From Sunxiuqinia rutila (GTDB taxonomy: Bacteria > Bacteroidota > Bacteroidia > Bacteroidales > Prolixibacteraceae), in NCBI RefSeq assembly GCF_050589705.1, contig NZ_JBNGOT010000018.1:42280-106279 (forward strand): a stretch of DNA of 64,000 nt, read 5' to 3'. Below the pieces are notes generated by a model. The model did no database searches and was not told the origin of the DNA. It saw only the letters and a program-made list of their open reading frames with translations. A program made the translations under genes and the position numbers. Of the stretch, positions 43,656 to 52,931 are shown piece by piece (positions within the stretch are counted from its first letter, which is position 1; each line of letters begins with the position of its first letter).

Positions 43656-44402
43656 ATGAAACAACTAGTCTGTTTGCTTGCTTTTTTATTGGCAATGGGG
43701 ACGGCTCATGCTCAAAAAAAAGAAGTGATCTACCTAAAAAATGGGACCGTGCAGAAAGGACAGCAGATCCCGGTTGATGATGAAAAAGTGGTTGTCCGTT
43801 CGGGCAAGGATACCTGGGTTTTCCAGACATCAGAAATCGACTCTGTAAGTTCAAAATTCTCCTCGACGATTTTAAGCGGTCAGAAATCTTACTTCATCAA
43901 AACGACCGGCGGTTTGCTTATCGGAAGTTCATCCAACGATAAATCAAAGCCCTTTTCATTCGACGCATCTTTCAACTTAAAAGTGTTACCGAACTGGTAT
44001 GCTGGCGTGGGGGCTGGTGTCGATTTTTTGGAGGAGTCGTACTTGCCTGTTTTTGGGAACCTGGAGTACCATTTTCGTGAGTCGATGTTTACCCCTTTTG
44101 TTGGAGTTCAGGCGGGTTATCTTTTCCCGCTCGACGATAATATCATGGTGGGCTCTAATTATTACTACGATATTATGCCTTGGTCAAGCTCTTATTACGC
44201 TGCTCAAAAGTTGGATTGTCAAGGTGGATTTATACTTAGTCCTAGCTTCGGCATGGTGAATCAACTCAATGAAAACCTGGCCTTGATGATGTCATTTGGG
44301 TATCGTTTTCACCAAGTGAGTTTTGAGGGTGGAAAAGACGAGTATAAGTTGGAGCGGGAGTATAATCGCCTGACGATACGGATAGGTATTCTGTTTAACT
44401 AG
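43656..44402 (+). CDS. Exported protein with outer-membrane beta-barrel-like C-terminus
   Basis: 248 aa from the ATG at 43656, which begins signal peptide MKQLVCLLAFLLAMGTAHAQ. Residues 22-70 (EVIYLKNGTVQKGQQIPVDDEKVVVRSGKDTWVFQTSEID) look like the short beta domain that often precedes Bacteroidota outer-membrane proteins. Residues 75-248 are amphipathic beta-strands typical of an 8-stranded barrel (WYAGVGAGVDFLEESYLPVFGNLEYHF; MMSFGYRFHQVSF; end RIGILFN). Function unknown. It is 13 nt from the LVIVD lipoprotein gene, so the two probably form one envelope unit. Confidence 0.7.
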   Translation: MKQLVCLLAFLLAMGTAHAQKKEVIYLKNGTVQKGQQIPVDDEKVVVRSGKDTWVFQTSEIDSVSSKFSSTILSGQKSYFIKTTGGLLIGSSSNDKSKPFSFDASFNLKVLPNWYAGVGAGVDFLEESYLPVFGNLEYHFRESMFTPFVGVQAGYLFPLDDNIMVGSNYYYDIMPWSSSYYAAQKLDCQGGFILSPSFGMVNQLNENLALMMSFGYRFHQVSFEGGKDEYKLEREYNRLTIRIGILFN

Positions 44403-44415
44403 TAAATTGAGAGAA

Positions 44416-45711
44416 ATGAATACAAAATGGATATACAGTTGCCTGTTGTTTGTTGCGGTAGTGTTTGCAGGCTGCGAAGATAAAATTGTTGAAACTTATT
44501 TGGGAAACTCGCCGGTTTACATGAGCTATGCCGATTTGCGCAATGCTGTAAAAATGGAAAGTGCCCGGGATATTGAAAACCCGGGGAAGATCTATTTCAA
44601 AGATAACTACATCTTTATTAATGAGGTGATGAAAGGAGTTCATGTGGTCGATGTGTCAGACCCTGCAAGTCCAAATTCTGTTGGATTTATTGCAATTCCC
44701 GGGAATGTGGACATTGTAATCAAAGAGAATGTTTTGTATGCCGATAGCTATATTGATTTGGTCGCTGTGGATGTGGCTGATTTAGCCTTGGTGAAGGAAG
44801 TGGGACGCGTTGAAGATATTTTCCCATACATGTTGCCTGAGTACGATTCGGAATACCGTTTGGGAGAGGTGGATGATGAATTGGGCGTTGTTGTAGATTG
44901 GGAAATAAAGAAGGTTAAGCGCGAAATTGAGCGGAACTATTACCCCATCTATTATTACGATAGTTTCTCTGATCGTTTGGAAACAGGCGGTAGCTTTTTG
45001 ACGAACTCCGGTGTTGGCGGAGGCAGTGGAACCACCTTTGGTGTTGGGGGATCAATGGCTCGCTTTGGCCTGTACAAGGATTATCTTTATACGGTGGATA
45101 ATAGTACCCTGTACACGTTCCAGATTGCCGATCTGGAGAATCCGCAGGAATTAGGCTCGAACAACATTGGGTGGAATGTTGAAACGATGTTTATTTATAA
45201 CGATCATTTGTTTTTTGGAACAACCACAGGCATGTTGATATACAGCCTGGAGATTGAGCAGAGCCCCAAATATGTTAGTCGATATCAGCATATTACAAGT
45301 TGCGATCCAGTAGTGGTGCAGGATGATTTAGCTTATGTAACACTGCATGATGGCGGTGCTTGCGGACGTTCAGTCAACCGGCTGGATGTTATTCGAATGA
45401 ATGATGATTACTCGCAGCTAACACCTATTGCCACTTATTCCATGGCCAACCCGCACGGTTTGGGGATTGATGGTGACGTGCTGTTTATTTGTGATGGAGA
45501 TGCTGGCTTAAAAGTTCTTGATGCATCGGATCCTCTACAGATTGGGTATCACTTATTGGCCGAATTTGAGGATATCAACACCTATGATGTAATTCCTTTG
45601 AATGACTACCTCTTTATGGTTGGTGACGGCGGATTTTACCTATACGATTATTCCGATCTTCAAAATATTACCTTGCTTTCGTCAATTCCCATTTCTATGG
45701 CAGGTAATTAA
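44416..45711 (+). CDS. LVIVD-repeat lipoprotein (beta-propeller-like)
   Basis: 431 aa from ATG 44416; a TTG start at 44407 is less likely. Lipobox VFAGC (Cys19) followed by EDKIVE points to a surface lipoprotein. The repeats resemble LVIVD units of extracellular beta-propellers (GVHVVDVSDPASPNSVGFIAIPG; YSLEIEQSPKYVSRYQHI; LKVLDASDPLQIGYHLLAEF). A Gly/Ser-rich insert (SGVGGGSGTTFGVGGS) is near residue 200. Probably a binding or scaffold protein. It forms a two-gene unit with the preceding barrel protein, closed by a strong terminator. Confidence 0.85.
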   Translation: MNTKWIYSCLLFVAVVFAGCEDKIVETYLGNSPVYMSYADLRNAVKMESARDIENPGKIYFKDNYIFINEVMKGVHVVDVSDPASPNSVGFIAIPGNVDIVIKENVLYADSYIDLVAVDVADLALVKEVGRVEDIFPYMLPEYDSEYRLGEVDDELGVVVDWEIKKVKREIERNYYPIYYYDSFSDRLETGGSFLTNSGVGGGSGTTFGVGGSMARFGLYKDYLYTVDNSTLYTFQIADLENPQELGSNNIGWNVETMFIYNDHLFFGTTTGMLIYSLEIEQSPKYVSRYQHITSCDPVVVQDDLAYVTLHDGGACGRSVNRLDVIRMNDDYSQLTPIATYSMANPHGLGIDGDVLFICDGDAGLKVLDASDPLQIGYHLLAEFEDINTYDVIPLNDYLFMVGDGGFYLYDYSDLQNITLLSSIPISMAGN

Positions 45712-45729
45712 TTTCAGTTAATTCAGTTT

Positions 45730-45767
45730 GAAATCCGGCTTTGTCATTGGGCCGGATTTCTTTTTTT
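45730..45767 (+). terminator. Intrinsic terminator of the OMP/LVIVD unit
   Basis: A perfect 10-bp stem, GAAATCCGGC (45730-45739) with GCCGGATTTC (45751-45760), followed by seven T. Confidence 0.95.
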
Positions 45768-45805
45768 ACTGTATTTCTTATTGCCGGAATATTGGCAGGA
45801 GCTGG

Positions 45806-46840
45806 TTAAATCGGGTTCCAGCCCTGAGCCTGCAGCGCGATGGCTGTTCCGGTACCGGTAATCATGTTGGTTCCGCCACTGGCTTCGGTAATGTGCCCAA
45901 TGACGGTAATGTCCGGATCATTCTTTATTTTGTCATGATCGGCCAGGGGAATGGTAAACAGCAACTCATAGTCTTCGCCACCATTCAGGGCAGCCACAAG
46001 GGGGTTGATGCTTAGCTCTTCAGCAAATTTCTTGGTTTGAAAATCCAGCGGAACTTTCTCTTCGTAAATGCTGCAGCCCACATTGGATTTTTTGCAGATG
46101 TGCATAATTTCAGACGACAAGCCATCCGAAATGTCAATCATGGCCGTTGGTTTAACACCCAGTCTTTTCAGGGCGCTAATGACATCGGCACGGGCTTCGG
46201 GCTTAAGCTGGCGCTCCAGAATGTAATCGTAGCCTTCCAGTTTGGGCTGCTCTTTCGGGTTTACTTTGAACACTTCATTTTCACGCTCCAGTAGTTGAAG
46301 GCCCATGTAAGCTCCTCCCAAGTCGCCTGAAACACAAATCAAATCGTTCAGCTGAGCACCGCTGCGGTAAACCACATCCTCGGCGTTGGCTTCGCCAATG
46401 GCAGTTATGCTGATGGTCAGCCCGGTTAGCGAGCTGGTGGTGTCGCCACCCACCAAATCGACGCCATATTTTTCGCAGGCCAGATGAATACCGGCATACA
46501 ACTCATCAATCGCTTCCACCGAAAATTTACTGGAAATAGCCAGTGAAACGGTAATTTGACGAGGTTGGGCATTCATGGCAAAAACATCGGATAAATTAAC
46601 CACCACTGCTTTGTAGCCTAGATGCTTGAGAGGGACATACATCAGGTTGAAGTGAATGCCCTCCGTCAGGAGATCAGTCGTTACAACAATTTGTTTGTCA
46701 TCAAAGCGAAGTACGGCAGCATCATCTCCAACGCCTTTGATCGTGCTCTTGTGTTGAATTTGGACGGCTTGAGTCAGTCGGTCAATGAGTCCAAATTCGC
46801 CGAGAGTAGAGAGTGCTGTTTGATTTTTAGTATTATCCAT
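45806..46840 (-). CDS. thiL: Thiamine-monophosphate kinase
   Basis: 344 aa. It phosphorylates thiamine monophosphate to thiamine diphosphate, the last biosynthetic step. Motifs: GEFGLIDRL near the N-terminus, KGVGDDAAVL, TTDLLTEGIHFNL, NLSDVFAMNAQPRQ, GGDTTSS and DISDGLSSEIMHI, all typical of ThiL in the PurM-like superfamily. The length is normal. It is divergent from sufB with 147 nt between, and no other thiamine gene or TPP riboswitch is seen here. Confidence 0.95.
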   Translation of the reverse strand: MDNTKNQTALSTLGEFGLIDRLTQAVQIQHKSTIKGVGDDAAVLRFDDKQIVVTTDLLTEGIHFNLMYVPLKHLGYKAVVVNLSDVFAMNAQPRQITVSLAISSKFSVEAIDELYAGIHLACEKYGVDLVGGDTTSSLTGLTISITAIGEANAEDVVYRSGAQLNDLICVSGDLGGAYMGLQLLERENEVFKVNPKEQPKLEGYDYILERQLKPEARADVISALKRLGVKPTAMIDISDGLSSEIMHICKKSNVGCSIYEEKVPLDFQTKKFAEELSINPLVAALNGGEDYELLFTIPLADHDKIKNDPDITVIGHITEASGGTNMITGTGTAIALQAQGWNPI

Positions 46841-46907
46841 TTTTTAAATATCAGACCTTAAGGTGTGGATTTAAGTGTTTTCGCCTGCAAAAATAGCTTT
46901 ACTTCCT

Positions 46908-46915
46908 TATCTTTG
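46908..46915 (+). promoter_or_regulatory. -7 box of sufBCD
   Basis: TATCTTTG matches TAnnTTTG, 72 nt before the sufB ATG. The best -33-like T-run is further away than usual. Confidence 0.5.
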
Positions 46916-46987
46916 CAATTATTTTTAAACAGTCTATTTTAAAGTTTGTTATTACAAGCGGAAAAAGTAACGTATAAAAGTGGGATA

Positions 46988-48433
46988 ATGGAAGAACAAG
47001 ACAAGATATTACATGAGGTAACCTCGCAAGAATATAAATTTGGATTTGTCTCTGATTTTGAGTCAGAATCAATTCCCAAAGGCTTAAATGAAGATGTTAT
47101 TCGGGTGATTTCGGCTAAAAAGAATGAACCTGAGTTTATGCTGCAGTTTCGGTTGGATGCCTATCGTAAGTGGCTGGAAATGCCCATGCCGGATTGGGCT
47201 TATCTGAAGATTCCACCCATTGACTTTCAGGATATCATTTACTATTCAGCCCCTAAAACAAAACCGCAGTATGAGAGTCTGGATGAAGTAGATCCGGATT
47301 TGATCGAAACCTTCAACAAGCTTGGAATTCCACTGGAGGAGCAGAAGGTGTTGGCTGGCGTGGCTGTTGACGCGGTCATTGACAGTGTGTCGGTTAAAAC
47401 GACCTTTAAGGAAACCCTGGCAGAGAAAGGCATTATCTTTTGCTCTTTCAGCGAGGCCGTGCAGGAACATCCTGACTTGATCAAAAAATACTTGGGAATG
47501 GCTGTTCCCACCTCTGATAACTTTTTTGCCGCTTTAAACTCAGCTGTCTTCTCCGATGGTTCTTTCTGCTATATTCCCAAAGGAGTTCGTTGCCCCATGG
47601 AGTTGTCTACTTACTTTCGGATCAATGCAGCCGGAACCGGCCAGTTTGAGCGGACTTTGATTGTGGCTGAAGACGAAAGCTACGTAAGCTACTTGGAAGG
47701 ATGTACCGCGCCCATGCGGGATGAAAATCAATTGCACGCTGCCGTGGTTGAGATCATTGCGCTGGATCGGGCCGAAGTAAAATACTCAACGGTTCAAAAC
47801 TGGTATCCGGGAAATAAAGAAGGAAAAGGTGGTGTTTACAACTTTGTAACCAAGCGGGGAATTTGCCGCGGTGTTTCTTCAAAAATTAGCTGGACACAGG
47901 TGGAAACCGGTTCGGCCATTACCTGGAAATACCCAAGCTGTATTTTGATGGGCGACAACTCCGTTGGAGAGTTTAATTCCGTCGCCGTTACAAACAATCA
48001 CCAGCAGGCCGACACCGGAACGAAGATGGTTCATATCGGGAAAAACACGAAAAGTACTATCATTTCCAAAGGTATTTCAGCCGGCGTAAGCAATAACGCG
48101 TATCGCGGCTTGGTGAAAGTACTGCCCGGAGCCGTTAATTCACGAAATTTTTCACAGTGCGACAGCTTGTTGTTAGGATCAACTTGTGGAGCGCACACGT
48201 TCCCCTACATCGAAGTGGGAAACAAATCATCGGTGGTGGAACATGAGGCAACCACTTCCAAAATTGGCGAAGACCAGATTTTCTATTGCAACCAGCGGGG
48301 AATTTCAACCGAGGACGCGATTGGAATGATTGTGAACGGTTATGCCAAGGAAGTGTTGAACAAGCTGCCGATGGAATTTGCCGTAGAGGCCCAAAAGCTG
48401 CTGGCCATCAGTTTAGAAGGAAGTGTTGGATAA
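46988..48433 (+). CDS. sufB: Fe-S cluster assembly scaffold SufB
   Basis: 481 aa from the ATG at 46988 (MEEQDKILHEVTSQEYKFGF); the frame begins at 46946. It is the core SufB scaffold subunit of the SufBC2D complex, which builds Fe-S clusters in the cytoplasm. Conserved blocks: SDNFFAALNSAVFSDGSFCYIPKGV, SYLEGCTAP (Cys region), NWYPGNKEGKGGVYNFVTKRG, SKISWTQVETGSAITWKYPS, and C-terminal CNQRGISTEDAIGMIVNGY. The length fits the family. It is first in the sufBCD order, but 163 nt separate it from sufC. Confidence 0.97.
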   Translation: MEEQDKILHEVTSQEYKFGFVSDFESESIPKGLNEDVIRVISAKKNEPEFMLQFRLDAYRKWLEMPMPDWAYLKIPPIDFQDIIYYSAPKTKPQYESLDEVDPDLIETFNKLGIPLEEQKVLAGVAVDAVIDSVSVKTTFKETLAEKGIIFCSFSEAVQEHPDLIKKYLGMAVPTSDNFFAALNSAVFSDGSFCYIPKGVRCPMELSTYFRINAAGTGQFERTLIVAEDESYVSYLEGCTAPMRDENQLHAAVVEIIALDRAEVKYSTVQNWYPGNKEGKGGVYNFVTKRGICRGVSSKISWTQVETGSAITWKYPSCILMGDNSVGEFNSVAVTNNHQQADTGTKMVHIGKNTKSTIISKGISAGVSNNAYRGLVKVLPGAVNSRNFSQCDSLLLGSTCGAHTFPYIEVGNKSSVVEHEATTSKIGEDQIFYCNQRGISTEDAIGMIVNGYAKEVLNKLPMEFAVEAQKLLAISLEGSVG

Positions 48434-48596
48434 TAGAATGTATATATAAATCATAGATTTTGAGTGAGTTTTTTGCCTGGCAATCACTTGCCTGATCCGA
48501 TTTCAATCCCTCAAAAGCAGAAGAGGGAAAAGCACACAGATACCACGGAAGCTTGCAAATGAAACTCATAGCTCGAAACGCGAAACTTAGAATAAC
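48434..48596 (+). other. 163-nt spacer between sufB and sufC
   Basis: Unusually long for sufBC. It contains the short palindrome TTGCC-T-GGCAA and a direct repeat of TTGCCTG, and no open frame. Confidence 0.4.
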
Positions 48597-49346
48597 ATGC
48601 TAACAATAAAAAATTTAAGAGTTGCTATTGAAGGAAAGGAAATCCTGAAAGGAATCAACCTTGAAATTAAAGCAGGCGAAGTACATGCCATCATGGGACC
48701 CAACGGTTCAGGAAAAAGTACCCTGGGTAATGTTTTGGCAGGAAAAGAAGAATACGAGATACTGGATGGCGAGGTGATCTATGAAGGACAAGATTTGTTG
48801 GATCTTTCAGCGGAAGACCGTGCCCGTATGGGGGTCTTTTTGGGCTTTCAGTATCCGGTAGAAATTCCGGGTGTACCGATGGTCAACTTCATCAAAACCT
48901 CAGTAAATGAAATGCGCAAATTTAAAGGTCTGGAGCCTTTAACTGCCGGTGAGTTTCTGAAACTGATGCGGGAGAAAAAAGAACTTGTTCATCTGGACTC
49001 TCAGTTAACCAACCGTTCGGTGAATGAAGGTTTTTCCGGCGGGGAGAAAAAGAAAAATGAAATTTTCCAGATGGCCATGCTGGAACCCAAACTAGCCATT
49101 TTGGATGAAACAGACTCCGGTCTGGATATCGATGCGCTTCGGATTGTTTCTGATGGTGTAAATGCCTTGAAACACCCTGAGCGTTCAACCATTGTGATTA
49201 CTCACTACCAGCGCCTGTTAGACTATATTGTTCCGGATTTTGTGCATGTTTTGTACCAGGGACAGATTGTAAAATCAGCCGGCAAAGAATTGGCCTTGGA
49301 GTTGGAAGAAAAAGGGTACGACTGGTTAAAAAATCATAGTTTATGA
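48597..49346 (+). CDS. sufC: Fe-S assembly ATPase SufC
   Basis: 249 aa ABC-type ATPase. Walker A is GPNGSGKSTLGNVLAG; the SufC-specific block GVFLGFQYPVEIPGV is present; the signature is FSGGEKKKNEIFQM, as in SufC; Walker B is LAILDETDSGLDIDALR; the switch His is in VITHYQRLLDYI. It drives conformational change in SufB-SufD. It overlaps sufD by 4 nt (ATGA). Confidence 0.97.
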   Translation: MLTIKNLRVAIEGKEILKGINLEIKAGEVHAIMGPNGSGKSTLGNVLAGKEEYEILDGEVIYEGQDLLDLSAEDRARMGVFLGFQYPVEIPGVPMVNFIKTSVNEMRKFKGLEPLTAGEFLKLMREKKELVHLDSQLTNRSVNEGFSGGEKKKNEIFQMAMLEPKLAILDETDSGLDIDALRIVSDGVNALKHPERSTIVITHYQRLLDYIVPDFVHVLYQGQIVKSAGKELALELEEKGYDWLKNHSL

Positions 49347-50704
49347 CATTGACAGCAAATAAAGTCGCGTTAAGCGAAAAATATACCGAGCTTTTTCATG
49401 CAAACCGCAGCCTGCTGGATGAAGGTTCATCCGACTTGCTCAACCGGATGCGTGACATTGCAATTAAACGTTTTGAAAAGGTGGGAATTCCCGGCTTCAA
49501 AAACGAAAATTACAAATACACCAACCTTGAGCGGATCTTTGGAAAGTCATTCCGGCACCTGCTGGAGTACCAACCGGTGGATGTGGATCTGAATGAAGCC
49601 TTCCGTTGCGATGTTCCGCAGTTAGATACCGATGTGGTTCTGTTGGTTAATGGTTGGTACTATGCGAAGAATCAACCATTAAACAACTTGCCTAAAGGGG
49701 TGGTTGTAGGAAGTTTGAAGCAGGTTGCCAATGAACAGCCCGAACTGGTAAAGGACTACTTGAACCGTCAGGCAGGCCTGAGCGATGACCCGATTGTGGC
49801 CTTAAATACGGCTTTTGCGCAGGACGGTTTTTTCATGTACGTTCCTGATCAGGTGGTGGTCGAAAAGCCTATTCAGGTGATTAACCTGATGCGGGCTGAA
49901 GAACCTGTTTTTGCTACGCAGCGCAACCTGATTATTGCCGGAAAAAACAGCCAGGCTAAAGTGATCTTTTGCGATCATACGATGAATCCGGTGGATTTTC
50001 TGACCAACAGTGTCACGGAAGTTTTTGTCGGTCAGGATGCCGTTCTGGATATCTATACCATTCAAAACCAAAACAATCAGGCCAATTCGGTGAACTCTTC
50101 CTTTTTCAGACAAGAAGCCAATTCGAACTTGCTAAGCAGCGTAGCTACTTTGCATGGCGGACTGATTCGGAACAATTTGAAGGTTGAGATGGCTGGTGAA
50201 CATGCAGAAGCCAACTTGTATGGCATGTCCTTCACCGACAAAAATCAGCATGTTGATAATTTCACCAACATCGAACATGCGGTACCCAATTGTTTGAGTA
50301 ACCAGGTGTATAAGAATGTGTTGGACGAGGACTCCGTAGGTGCTTTTACCGGACGGATTCACGTGGTGCGCGATGCTCAAAAAACCAACGCTTTCCAAAG
50401 AAACAACAATGTGTTGTTGACCGACTCGGCCAAAATGAATACCAAGCCGCAGCTGATTATTGATGCGGATGATGTAAAATGTAGTCATGGTGCCACCATT
50501 GGGCAGATTGATGAAGAGGCCCTGTTTTACCTGCGTGCCCGCTGTATTGGAGAAGCCGATGCCCGCATGATGCTGATGAATGCCTTTGCTCATGAGGTGG
50601 TTCAGAACATCCGGGTGGAACCGCTTCGTGACCGGATTGATGAGCTGGTCGAAAAGCGACTTCGCGGAGAACTGGCCCGTTGCCACGCTTGCGATAAAAA
50701 TTAA
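49343..50704 (+). CDS. sufD: Fe-S cluster assembly protein SufD
   Basis: 453 aa partner of SufB with the shared right-handed beta-helix core. Recognisable blocks: FKNENYKYTNLERIFGKSF in the N-terminal helical part, DPIVALNTAFAQDGFFMYVPDQVVVEKPIQV, and the conserved C-terminal segment KMNTKPQLIIDADDVKCSHGATIGQIDEEALFYL, where His in CSHGA is a conserved functional residue. Last gene of sufBCD, closed by an intrinsic terminator. Confidence 0.96.
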   Translation: MTLTANKVALSEKYTELFHANRSLLDEGSSDLLNRMRDIAIKRFEKVGIPGFKNENYKYTNLERIFGKSFRHLLEYQPVDVDLNEAFRCDVPQLDTDVVLLVNGWYYAKNQPLNNLPKGVVVGSLKQVANEQPELVKDYLNRQAGLSDDPIVALNTAFAQDGFFMYVPDQVVVEKPIQVINLMRAEEPVFATQRNLIIAGKNSQAKVIFCDHTMNPVDFLTNSVTEVFVGQDAVLDIYTIQNQNNQANSVNSSFFRQEANSNLLSSVATLHGGLIRNNLKVEMAGEHAEANLYGMSFTDKNQHVDNFTNIEHAVPNCLSNQVYKNVLDEDSVGAFTGRIHVVRDAQKTNAFQRNNNVLLTDSAKMNTKPQLIIDADDVKCSHGATIGQIDEEALFYLRARCIGEADARMMLMNAFAHEVVQNIRVEPLRDRIDELVEKRLRGELARCHACDKN

Positions 50705-50717
50705 CAAGATACCATCA

Positions 50718-50745
50718 AAGCCTCACTAGTGTGAGGCTTTTTTTT
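50718..50745 (+). terminator. Intrinsic terminator of sufBCD
   Basis: AAGCCTCAC (50718-50726) pairs with GTGAGGCTT (50731-50739) around TAGT, followed by a T-tract. Confidence 0.95.
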
Positions 50746-50924
50746 GGCTTCTAAACTTTCAGCGGTAAAGCCAATGGAAATGAAAAATTGGAATATGTTG
50801 TCCCATAAAGCCTAGAGAAATCGAACTCTCAGCGTTGTTTGGCTTTAGCCACATGCGATATCCCTGGGAAAAGCCGGGGAACGGAGCAGCTGGCTGTAAA
50901 CTTCAAAAGTTTAATCAAAAACAT

Positions 50925-50932
50925 TAGTTTTG
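50925..50932 (+). promoter_or_regulatory. -7 box of sufS
   Basis: TAGTTTTG matches TAnnTTTG, 69 nt before the sufS ATG at 51002. Confidence 0.5.
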
Positions 50933-51001
50933 TACTTCTGTTAGTGTATTGAGAACACCGATACAAGGATGGCTCAATTTCCATTAAATTCAAAAACAAT
51001 C

Positions 51002-52222
51002 ATGACACTCGATATTGCCCGCATACGGAAAGATTTTCCAATATTAGACCAACAGGTTTATAATAAACCACTCGTTTACCTGGATAGTGCCGCTTCTTCG
51101 CAAAAAGCGCTGTCGGTTTTAAAAAAGGAGGAGCAGTTGCATCTGGAGTATTATGGCAATATTCACCGGGGGGCACATTTTATGGCGGACCAGGCCACCA
51201 ATGATTTTGAGGCTGTTCGCGACCTGACGAAAGACTTGCTTGGAGCCAATTCGCGCGAGGAAATTATTTTTACCAAAGGCACCACGGAGAGCATTAATCT
51301 GGTGGCTTTTTCGTTTGGCGAAGCCTTTGTCAATGCGGGTGACGAAATCATTGTTTCGGAAATGGAACACCATGCCAACATTGTTCCCTGGCAGTTGATG
51401 GCCGCGCGAAAAGGGGCTAAAATTGTTGTTTTGCCTTTTGATGACCATGGCCGATTGGAGATTGAAAAGCTGGACGAACTGATGACTTCCAAAACCAAGC
51501 TGATTGCTGTAGCTCATGTTGCCAATACGCTGGGAACCATTAATCCGGTGAAGCAAATTATTGCGAAGGCACATCAGGCGGGCGTAAAGGTATTGGTTGA
51601 CGGTGCGCAGGCCATTTCGCATTTGAAGGTGGATGTGCAAGACCTGGATGCTGATTTTTATGTATTCTCAGCCCACAAAATGTATGGCCCCAACGGGGTA
51701 GGCGTTTTATACGGGAAAAAGGAGCTGCTGAACCAAATGCCACCCTACCAGAGTGGGGGTGAAATGATTTCGGAAGTGACTTTTCAAAAAACTTCGTTTA
51801 ACGAGTTGCCCTATAAGTTTGAGGCCGGAACCCCTAACATTACTGGTGTTATTGCTTTTGGAGAGGCCATTCGCTACTTGCAAAGTTTGGCGATGGACGA
51901 AGTAGCTGCTTACGAGCACCAGCTGCTGGAGTATGCCACGCAAAAGATGAACGAAATTCCCGGGATGCTGATTTTCGGCACGCAGAAGGAAAAGTCAGGC
52001 GTGATTACTTTTAATATTGAAGGTATCCATCCGTTTGACTTGGGCACCATGCTGGACAAGATGGGCATTGCTGTTCGCACTGGCCGCTTGTGTGCCGATC
52101 CGGTGATGGATCATTTTCAGCAGCCGGCAACCATTCGGGTTTCATTTGCCGTGTACAATACGTTGGAGGAAATTGACCAGTTTATCGAGGCGCTCAAAAA
52201 GCTGGTCGCCATGCTGAGTTAG
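51002..52222 (+). CDS. sufS: SufS-type cysteine desulfurase
   Basis: 406 aa from the ATG at 51002 (MTLDIARIRKDFPILDQ); the frame opens at 50969. This PLP enzyme takes sulfur from cysteine for cluster assembly. The PLP lysine is Lys226 in SAHKMYGPNG, the persulfide cysteine is Cys364 in RTGRLCADP, and EMEHHANIVPW holds the PLP-stacking His; these positions equal those of E. coli SufS. It has its own predicted promoter, so it is probably a separate transcript from sufBCD although functionally joined. Confidence 0.97.
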   Translation: MTLDIARIRKDFPILDQQVYNKPLVYLDSAASSQKALSVLKKEEQLHLEYYGNIHRGAHFMADQATNDFEAVRDLTKDLLGANSREEIIFTKGTTESINLVAFSFGEAFVNAGDEIIVSEMEHHANIVPWQLMAARKGAKIVVLPFDDHGRLEIEKLDELMTSKTKLIAVAHVANTLGTINPVKQIIAKAHQAGVKVLVDGAQAISHLKVDVQDLDADFYVFSAHKMYGPNGVGVLYGKKELLNQMPPYQSGGEMISEVTFQKTSFNELPYKFEAGTPNITGVIAFGEAIRYLQSLAMDEVAAYEHQLLEYATQKMNEIPGMLIFGTQKEKSGVITFNIEGIHPFDLGTMLDKMGIAVRTGRLCADPVMDHFQQPATIRVSFAVYNTLEEIDQFIEALKKLVAMLS

Positions 52223-52261
52223 AAGTTGGCTTGCAGGCAGGAGGTTGACCGTAAAAAAACA

Positions 52262-52296
52262 AAAACAGGAATCCTTTCGAATCCCTGTTTTCTTCT
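52262..52296. terminator. Bidirectional terminator between sufS and the thioredoxin gene
   Basis: AAAACAGG (52262-52269) pairs with CCTGTTTT (52284-52291). T-rich sequence follows on both strands, serving the convergent genes. Confidence 0.65.
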
Positions 52297-52379
52297 TTCC
52301 CCTTTTCATCAACTTCTCGATCTCAGCTAAACGCTATATTTTCTTACTATGTGGGGTATTATAGATTGGTTTTTTTGAA

Positions 52380-52679
52380 TTAAGCGGTGGCTTGCCGGAT
52401 AACAGAAACCAGCTGATCCGCCTGCATAACGCCGCTTCCGGTCCATTTGCGTTGTCCGTTCTGAAAAATCATCAGTGTAGGAACATTGCGAATTTGAAAC
52501 TTCATGGCAATTTCCTGATTCTTATCCACATCAATTTTTAAAATACGAACCTGTTCTCCCAGCTGCTCTTTAACCTGTTTCAGTATGGGAGCCATCATTT
52601 TACACGGGCCACACCATTCGGCTGAAAAATCGATCAGCACCGGCGTGTTTCCCTGAATAATCTGATTAAACTTTTCCAT
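52380..52679 (-). CDS. trxA: Thioredoxin
   Basis: 99 aa, one thioredoxin fold. The active site is CGPC at residues 23-26 (SAEWCGPCKMMAPIL), with the cis-Pro in RNVPTLMIF. No signal peptide, so it is cytoplasmic. It overlaps the DUF6132 gene by 14 nt on the same strand, indicating co-translation. The unit lies directly downstream of the Crp/Fnr gene and behind a Crp-like operator. Confidence 0.92.
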   Translation of the reverse strand: MEKFNQIIQGNTPVLIDFSAEWCGPCKMMAPILKQVKEQLGEQVRILKIDVDKNQEIAMKFQIRNVPTLMIFQNGQRKWTGSGVMQADQLVSVIRQATA

Positions 52680-52884
52680 CGTCTGCTGTTTTTTTCTCTT
52701 TCTTTTTTAAATCACTAATCAGAAAGCCCATCAATCCTCCGTACAAAGAGCTGGTGTGCCAGTTGGCCTGGATGGGGCAGGTGCCCGAATTACAGCCAAT
52801 GTAGTGCCAATATAAAAAGCCGGCAAAAGCGCCGATGAGCGTTCCGGCAATGCGCCATTTATGTTTGAGGAAAAATTGTTTCAT
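52666..52884 (-). CDS. Small membrane protein, DUF6132 family
   Basis: 72 aa from ATG 52884; the frame extends to 52932. It has two short hydrophobic segments (about 10-28 and 48-60) around GCNSGTCPIQANWHTSSLYGGL. The paired cysteines of GCxSGTCPI are the recognisable family feature, suggesting a membrane protein with redox- or sulfur-reactive cysteines. Family function is not established. It is encoded with thioredoxin and a Crp/Fnr regulator, and this grouping suggests a thiol or sulfur stress role (inference). Confidence 0.75.
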   Translation of the reverse strand: MKQFFLKHKWRIAGTLIGAFAGFLYWHYIGCNSGTCPIQANWHTSSLYGGLMGFLISDLKKKEKKTADDGKV

Positions 52885-52931
52885 GGTACTCTGATTTTTT
52901 AGCAAAGAAATAGGATTGCCTGCTTTCAGCA

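Noticed and set aside
46841..46987. TPP riboswitch near thiL
   Set aside because: No CTGAGA / ACCTGATCTGG-like cores on either strand.
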